From contig CAOLHI010000610.1 in assembly GCA_948474755.1 (NCBI GenBank), forward strand, positions 496,001 to 560,000: 64,000 nucleotides of DNA. The letters are read 5' to 3'. This document shows, one piece after another, positions 57,768-64,000 of the stretch. A model generated the notes under the pieces. That model was not told where the DNA came from. It did not search any database and worked only from the letters and a program-made list of their open reading frames with translations. Every line of letters starts with the position of its first letter. Position 1 is the stretch's first letter. Made by a program: the position numbers and the translations under genes. The stretch is from Ctenosaura bakeri (lineage: Eukaryota; Chordata; Lepidosauria; Squamata; Iguanidae).

Positions 57768-59582
57768 GCAGTCACCAAACTACAAATCCCAGGACTTCAT
57801 ACCACTGAGCCATTGCACTTAAGGCTGCATGAAAGTGCTATAACTGTGCAGTGTGGGTCCCCTTCCGGCTATACTTACCAGCAGACCCATTAAAAATAGG
57901 AATTCAAAGAAAAGCCCAAACTAAGTCCCACTAATTCCAGCTGGTCTGCTCAAACTATGAGTAAATCTGCTTCCATCCTTTTGCTGCTATCCTCACCACC
58001 ACCCTGTAAGACTGGCCAAGCACCATTATGCAGCTACAAACTACAAATCCTAGGACTCCATAGTACTGAGCCATTGCACTTAAGGTGGCATGAAAGTGCT
58101 ATAACTGTGCAGTGTGGGTCCCCTTCCAGCTATACTTACCAGCAGACCCATTAAAAATAGGAGTTCAAAGAAAAGGTCAACCTAAGTCCCACTAATTCCA
58201 GCTGCTCTGCTCAAAGTATGAGTAAATCTGCTTCCATCCTTTTGCTGCTATCCTCACCACCACCCCGTAAGACTGGCCAAGCACTGTTATGCAGCTACAA
58301 ACTACAAATCCCAGGACTCCATAGCACTGAGCCATTGCACTTAAGGCGGCATGAAAGTGCTATAACTGTGCAGTGTGGGTCCCCTTCCAGCTATACTTAC
58401 CAGCAGACCCATTAAAAATAGGAGTTCAAACAAAAGGTCAACCTAAGTCCCACTAATTCCAGCTGCTCTGCTCAAACTATGAGTAAATCTGCTTCCATCC
58501 TTTTGCTGCTATCCTCACCACCACCCCGTAAGGCCGGCCAAGTACCGTGATGCAGCTACAAACTACAAATCCCAGGACTCCATACCACTGAGCCATTGCA
58601 CTTAAGGCGGCATGAAAGTGCTATAACTGTGCAGTGTGGGTCCCCTTCCAGCTATACTTACCAGCAGACCCATTAAAAATAGGAGTTCAAACAAAAGGTC
58701 AACCTAAGTCCCACTAATTCCAGCTGCTCTGCTCAAACTATGAGTAAATCTGCTTCCATCCTTTTGCTGCTATCCTCACCACCACCCCGTAAGGCCGGCC
58801 AAGTACCGTGATGCAGCTACAAACTACAAATCCCAGGACTCCATACCACTGAGCCATTGCACTTAAGGCGGCATGAAAGTGCTATAATTGTGCAGTGTGG
58901 GTCCCCTTCCAGCTATACTTACCAGCAGACCCATTAAAAACAGGAGTTCAATGAAAAGCCCAAACTAAGTCCCACTAATTCCAGCTGCTCTGCTCAAACG
59001 ATGAGTAAATCTGCTTCCATCCTTTTGCTGCTATCCTCACCACCACCCCGTAAGGCCGGCCAAGTACCATTATGCAGCTACAAACTACAAATTCCAGGAC
59101 TCCACATCACTGAGCCATTGCACTTAAGGCAGCATGAAAGTGCTATAATTGTGCAGTGTGGGTCCCCTTCCAGCTATACTTACCAGCAGACCCATTAAAA
59201 ACAGGAGTTCAAAGAAAAGGTCAACCCAAGTCCCACTAATTCCAGCTGCTCTGCTCAAACGATGAGTAAATCTGCTTCCATCCTTTTGCTGCTATCCTCA
59301 CCACCACCCCGTAAGGCCGGCCAAGTACCGTGATGCAGCTACAAACTACAAATCCCAGGACTCCACACCACTGAGCCATTGCACTTAAGGCGGCATGAAA
59401 GTGCTATAATTGTGCAGTGTGGGTCCCCTTCCAGCTATACTTACCAGCAGACCCATTAAAAACAGGAGTTCAAAGAAAAGGTCAACCCAAGTCCCACTAA
59501 TTCCAGCTGCTCTGCTCAAACGATGAGTAAATCTGCTTCCATCCTTTTGCTGCTATCCTCACCAAGCACCGGGATGCAGCTA
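57768..59582 (+). repeat. 261-bp tandem array, about 7 copies
   Basis: The marker GCAGCTACAAACTAC recurs at 58030, 58291, 58552, 58813, 59074 and 59335 (exact 261-bp spacing) and 59575 (last unit about 21 bp shorter). The first copy begins near 57768 with small changes. Copies differ by scattered substitutions. Each unit includes ACTACAAATCCCAGGA, close to the ZNF143/STAF-type ACTACAATTCCCAG motif, and a non-homologous ORF of up to 65 codons (starting MSKSASILLLLSSPPP) that is stopped in some copies. Confidence 0.95.
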
Positions 59583-60560
59583 CTTATAGGGAAGGGCGCC
59601 CAGCTTAATTTAGCTTCGCTAAAGCCACGTCGCGAGTTATGACGGTTCAGAATTCAAACCCGGCCCTTCCTGATTCCTTGGAGCCTTTCAGCCGCTACTC
59701 GACTCTTACACCGACCACGGGGGACTTCCTGCAAAGGTCCCCGGGAAACCGCAACTCCTCGCAGAACTACAACTCCCAAGACAGGCGGAGAGAAAGGGGA
59801 GCCTAGGACGAGGTTACCCAGTACTTTCCATGAGCCACCCAAGTCACGTTTGCGTGACTTTCAGGTGCCTCTATTTTATAGGTCATAACATTCGGCGAAA
59901 AGTCCTACGACAGCTCGGGCCATTTCCGCATTAGCCTGTTATAGCGCGATGGTTCCACTTTCGACATCCTCTGGAATCCTGGGCTTTGCAGGTTCGGGAG
60001 GGGCCGGCTGCCTTCCTCCAGATCTCCTAGCAAACCCCAGGATTCCAGAGGAGGTTGAAAGTGGAATCATCGCGCTATAACAGGCTAGTGCGGAAATGGC
60101 CTTGGTTTAACTTTGCGCTCCATTGTCTCTTGCGCACAGAGCGGCTGATCTGAATTGCACTGGCCAAAAAAAATAAAAAAAAATAAAGTAATGATGCATT
60201 TTAATGGCTTCCTATCTAAACACAAGGAAAGCAGCTTGGTGTCACTACATACCCTTTTGCGGCTCTGCCTCCCTCCGGATCTTCTTCTAGCAACCGCTTT
60301 CCTTCCCTTTCCTGTCCTTGTCCGGCCGGTTCCCATTCACCACGCCCTCTCCCGTTACCTGCAACGGCCGGAGCCGGCTCTACAGTGGCAGCGCACGCAG
60401 GAACTACGTTTCCCAGGAGTCTTAGCGGCATTGGAGACTCGCCAGGACCCGGCTTGCTCTCCGAAGAGGCTCAGGGGCGTGCAAGAGAAATCGCCGTATC
60501 CACGCGAGGGTTGAGGGGGTTGGGTTTGCTACGGAATCTTACTGCGCCGTTTTTAAAGAC
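59583..60560. promoter_or_regulatory. CpG-rich promoter-like region
   Basis: CpG density rises sharply relative to the host sequence around it. ZNF143-type motifs lie at 59766-59781 (ACTACAACTCCCAAGA) and 60403-60418 (ACTACGTTTCCCAGGA). A palindromic MITE (59918-60101) is inserted in it. On the - strand, TTGCAG|GTAACG at 60359/60358 is a donor-like site that could join the acceptor at 54946 to form a spliced G6PC3 5'UTR. A divergent + strand gene is also possible (LSM12 lies there in human), but no LSM12 coding exon was found. Confidence 0.5.
59918..60101. mobile_element. Palindromic MITE, copy 1
   Basis: GGCCATTTCCGCATTAGCCT at the left is complementary to the right end (TAGTGCGGAAATGGCC), and the arms stay complementary (TATAGCGCGATGG..., ...CATCGCGCTATA) nearly to the centre. 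Confidence 0.8.
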
Positions 60561-60564
60561 GGCT

Positions 60565-60640
60565 CCGTGCATCATGTGCATCATGTGCAATGCGCCGTGC
60601 ATCATGTGCAGTGCTCCGTGCATCATGCGCAGAAATCAAA
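60565..60640 (+). repeat. Short CCGTGCATCATG repeats
   Basis: CCGTGCATCATG(T/C)GCA occurs three times (about 60566, 60596, 60617), with an extra TCATGTGCA inside the first. Confidence 0.85.
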
Positions 60641-60770
60641 GCATATAGATCCAGTAATACATGTGAAGGGTGGGACTGCTGCACTTTCTTGCTACTAAAA
60701 GGATGTGAGATGGTGTGATTAAAACAGCCAAATCAACAAAAAAGAACGGCGGAAGCCACAATCATAGAAA

Positions 60771-60944
60771 GTTCCGCACTAGCCTGTTATAGCGCGATGA
60801 TTCCACTTTCAACCTCGTCTGGAATCCTGGGGTTTGCAGTCTCGGGAGGGGCCGGCCGGCCCCTCCCGAGACTGCAAACCCCAGGGTTCCAGACGAGGTT
60901 GAAAGTGGAATCATCGCGCTATAACAGGCGAGTGCAGAAATGGC
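60771..60944. mobile_element. Palindromic MITE, copy 2 (near-perfect)
   Basis: About 84-bp arms meet at GGCCGGCCGGCC with no spacer and only about three mismatches. Left terminus lacks GGCCA. Same family as 59918-60101. Confidence 0.88.
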
Positions 60945-61939
60945 CTTTAAAATAAGCACACTCATGGGAACACTATATAGCGCGATTTTAAGGCTGGAAC
61001 TTGTGATTTCATTTGATTTTTATGTTTTGTTTTAATTTAAAAATGTTTTAAGATGTTTGCTTCTTATAAAAACCCGCCTCTTCTTTGCAAAACAAGCTTT
61101 CCAAAAAGTCTAGAAAATGTTTAATACAGTCTCTACACCTCCACAAACACCATGCACAAGAGAAAGGGGCAAGTGATTTTGAAAGTTCTAGCCTTGGAGA
61201 TCAGACTGTGCCTTAAAAAAAAAAAAAAAGACTAAAAGTTGGAAGGAAAAAAATGGAGGTAAACAAATGTTGAATGAAATGCACTTCTCTCATGGACTGC
61301 CTTGGCAACAGCCTGTATATATATTTGTCACTTAATGCCTGCAAAATACATCATGTTGCCTTATTGTAAATTGAAATAAAAATCTATATTTTTAATAATG
61401 ATGATAATAATAATAACAGTAATGCATTAAAATGTAGCCATACGAACCTAGTAATAGATCCTATTGAGCATAAGATAACTTACCAGTATTTTTAAATTGT
61501 TTGTATTAATTCCATTTTTGTTCTGACTCTACTAAAAAAGATGTATTCAAAGAAAACACCATTAAAAACAAAGCAGATAATAAAGCCATTATAATAATCA
61601 TATTTAAAAAACTGATTTCTGAGTAAATGTGTATACAGCTGCACTATAAGAAATTTTTTTAAAAAAAACTGGCTTGTGGTACAGTATACGTGGATGGCAG
61701 CACATGTGTTGAGGAGTTGAACATATTAAGGCTGCAATCTGAGATACAGGATCTTGAGAATAAATTTTACTAGACCAGTAAACTACAAACTCCAGAATTC
61801 CACGGGATGTTGAAAGTGGCATTATAACAGTGTAGGGCAGAAATTGACATAGTTACTGGCAGTAAAGAGCTCTTATGCTAAAATTTGTGGGCATTTTTGG
61901 CCCCATTTTTGGTCTTTCCTCTTCTTTGCTTTAGTCCCT
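60945..61939. other. Intergenic AT-rich sequence
   Basis: Includes TATAGCGCGAT (about 60976, MITE remnant), poly-A (61216), an AATAAT-rich run (61395-61420) and a single MITE arm (about 61779-61850). No gene seen. Confidence 0.5.
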
Positions 61940-62127
61940 TTCTACAATATATTGCTATAGTGCTGTAATTCCACTTTCAATCTCCTGTGGAGTCCTGGGG
62001 TTTGCAGTTTAGGGAGGGGCCTTTAGAATTCTCAGCCAGAGAGCTCTTTGGCCTCAGTCAACTACAAACCCCAGAATTCCACAGGATGTTGAAAGTGGAA
62101 TAATAACAGTGTAATGCAGAAATGGCC
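61940..62127. mobile_element. Palindromic MITE, copy 4, diverged
   Basis: ATTCCACTTTCAATCTCCTG ... CACAGGATGTTGAAAGTGGA arms, centre GGGAGGGGCCTTTAGAATTC, right end TGCAGAAATGGCC. Confidence 0.75.
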
Positions 62128-62134
62128 CTAGTCT

Positions 62135-63100
62135 TCTCATTTCTCGACTGCAGTCTTCCTTCTGATTAATGACTGAGTAAAGGTATGGAAAATCTTGGAT
62201 TATTTCAGTGTCTTCATTGTTTACTTATAGTTATGTAAATAATCTGTAGACATTATTTTGTTTTCTTAATGTTCAACTGTAAATTTGCCTTTGCACTTTC
62301 TTCCTTGACTTTCTTCAGTAATCATTCCACATCTTTGCCATTTTCTGCTAGAACTGTAGTATAATGTCATTTGCATATCTTCAACTGTTGATGTTCCTTG
62401 CTCCAATTTTCATGCCTCGTTCCTCCAAGTCCAAGCCTGCTTTATGTAATGTATGTTCAGTGTACAAGTTACATACAGTGATAAAATGCAGGCTTGCCTG
62501 ACCCCCTTGCCAATTGGAAACTATTTTCTTTCTCTATATTTTGTTCTGATTATAGCCTCTTGTCCTAAGTACAGGTCATGCATTGGCACAATCAAATGTT
62601 GTGGCAGAACCATTTCTTTAAGAGGGATCCACTGTTCTTCATGATCTACACAATCAAGGACTTCTCTATAAAGCGCAGGCTGTTTTTCTTCTAAAATTCT
62701 GTGGGGTATACTACATTATCCAAAGAATGTTTGCCATATGATCCCTAGTATCTCTTCCTTTCCTGGACCCAACTTACATCTGGCATTTCTCACTCTATAT
62801 ATGGTAAAAGCCTTTGTGGTAGAATTTTGAAGATCACTTTGCTTGCATGGAAGATTAATGCAGTGGTCATGTGGTTATTGCAATCCCTGCTGCCCAGTAT
62901 CTTGAGAACTGGAGTATATATTGAGCATTTCCTTTTTGTGGACCTTTGTTTTGTTTTCCATATTTGCTGGAAGATTTTAGTTAGAACTAAAGTAGATTCT
63001 GTCTCTGTAGACTGAAGCAGCTCTGTCGATGTGCCATCTGTTCCTGATGATTTATTGTTCCCAAGTGCTCTGAGTGTAGCTTCCTGGTTATAAAAGAGAT
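62135..63100 (-). mobile_element. RTE/BovB-type LINE fragment, RT region
   Basis: Runs parallel to 39690-40660 along its length with many substitutions and indels (e.g. TTCAACT(G/A)TTGATGTTCCTT, CTTGTCCT(A/G)AGTACAGGT). Same orientation, inactivated. Confidence 0.75.
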
Positions 63101-63839
63101 TCTGGGATTAGAAGGGGAAATTTGATGAAGATATCTATGGGAACTTGAAAAAGGCAAGTTACATGTTGGAGACCATCAGGAAAGGACTCAAAAATTACAT
63201 TGGAATATCATGATGATTTTGATACAAGTTTATGGTACAACGAGAACACTTGTAACATACTGTTTACTATAATCCTCTGGTTGCTGAACCTCCCAAAGGA
63301 CATTGTAAAGCTGGAAAGGGCAACCAAAATGGGGAAGAAATTTGCTCAACTGCATTATGGGAAGTTATCCCATTCTGGGTTTCTTTTCTTAGCTTCAGAG
63401 AAAAACAGAGCTTGTGAAAATAATTTTTTGGAGTACAATTGTCATCATCCCCCAACTAGCATTGGACATGCTGCCCAGAGGACTCTGGGAACTATAGTCC
63501 AAAAAGAAAAATTTTCAGGCTCTGGAAAAGAGGTGAGCAAAGGGCTGCTGGCAATTAACAGAGCCTGCCAACCAAGGAGTGCACCAAAGGAGAGTTTGTT
63601 TGCAGCCTACTAAAACCTGGAGCTGTTCTTCTTTGAGGAACAAGGAGATTGTAACAGACTTATCTCTACCAGTATCACCGTTTGTCGGGATTGTTTATGT
63701 TACTTTAATTTTTACACATTACACATTAATTTGAAAGTAAGGGACTGATGTTTAACAGTTCTCAAAGAGGTGGAGGTATTAATAATAGCTTTCAAGACTC
63801 TCTTATAGGGAAAGACATTTAAATACTACAAAATAATAT
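63101..63839. other. Intergenic sequence, no gene recognised
   Basis: An open + strand stretch at 63200-63613 has no family resemblance. It includes the dispersed-element motif GGGAACTATAGTCCAAAAAG (near 63487). Confidence 0.4.
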
Positions 63840-64000
63840 ACTAGACTGTTCCTGTTGTGTACCTTTATAGCAATATATTCTACTTTATCTGCCATGGCAA
63901 CATCCTGTAGAAACCTGGGATTTTCAGTTTAAGGAGAGGGATGTAGAATTCTCAACCAGATAGCTCTTGGGTCTCACTAAACTACAAACCCAGAACACCA
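63840..64000. mobile_element. Palindromic MITE, diverged, cut by window end
   Basis: GCAATATATTCTACTTTATC, CAGTTTAAGGAGAGGGATGT and CTAAACTACAAACCCAGAAC parallel the copy at 61940-62127. Confidence 0.6.

Noticed and set aside
57768..59582. Tandem array as a CRISPR or satellite centromere
   Set aside because: Units are contiguous without spacers, only seven copies, in a vertebrate gene-rich context.
60085..60514. ORFs on both strands in the CpG-rich region, considered as LSM12 or another first coding exon
   Set aside because: No resemblance to LSM12 or any family I recognise; probably a CpG-rich shadow plus simple sequence.
63200..63613. 137-codon + strand ORF
   Set aside because: No homology or compositional sign of coding; contains dispersed-repeat sequence.

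Overview
The window is vertebrate nuclear DNA: AT-rich, intron-rich and crowded with interspersed repeats. It is probably from a squamate reptile. That is inferred from the repeat mix: an apparently intact DIRS tyrosine-recombinase retrotransposon, RTE/BovB-type and CR1-type LINEs, MIR-like tRNA-derived CORE-SINEs, a Helitron-like element, hAT-like and Tigger-like elements, and many palindromic MITEs. No species can be named from sequence alone.

Two host genes are recognised and they converge. HDAC5 (class IIa histone deacetylase 5) lies on the + strand. Its last sixteen coding exons (3686-29703) encode the C-terminal 661 residues, including the whole deacetylase domain, with every splice junction in phase. 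A long 3'UTR follows, possibly reaching a poly(A) signal at 38690. G6PC3 (ubiquitous glucose-6-phosphatase) lies on the - strand, with six coding exons from 54935 down to 46037. The tail-to-tail pair matches the HDAC5/G6PC3 order on human chromosome 17q21. G6PC3 exon 2 is one base short of what the family and the downstream phase require, so the assembled reading frame breaks there.

Layout: 1-3644 is the right part of a DIRS element (gag end, RT/RNase H/methyltransferase ORF, tyrosine recombinase ORF, internal complementary region, right terminal repeat), ending 41 bp before an HDAC5 3' splice site. 3686-29703 is HDAC5 exons and introns. 29704-38710 is the HDAC5 3'UTR and flank. 38720-46036 is intergenic and holds a nearly full-length RTE LINE on the - strand. 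46037-54945 is G6PC3. 54946-57767 is repeats. 57768-59582 is a seven-copy 261-bp tandem array. 59583-60560 is a CpG-rich, promoter-like segment. 60560-64000 is palindromic MITEs and a second RTE LINE copy.

The two host genes are functionally independent: a signal-regulated nuclear co-repressor and an ER sugar-phosphate phosphatase. The most notable features are the DIRS insertion against an HDAC5 splice acceptor, the single-base G6PC3 frame break, the in-register tandem array beside a promoter-like region, and the Helitron-like and palindromic elements.
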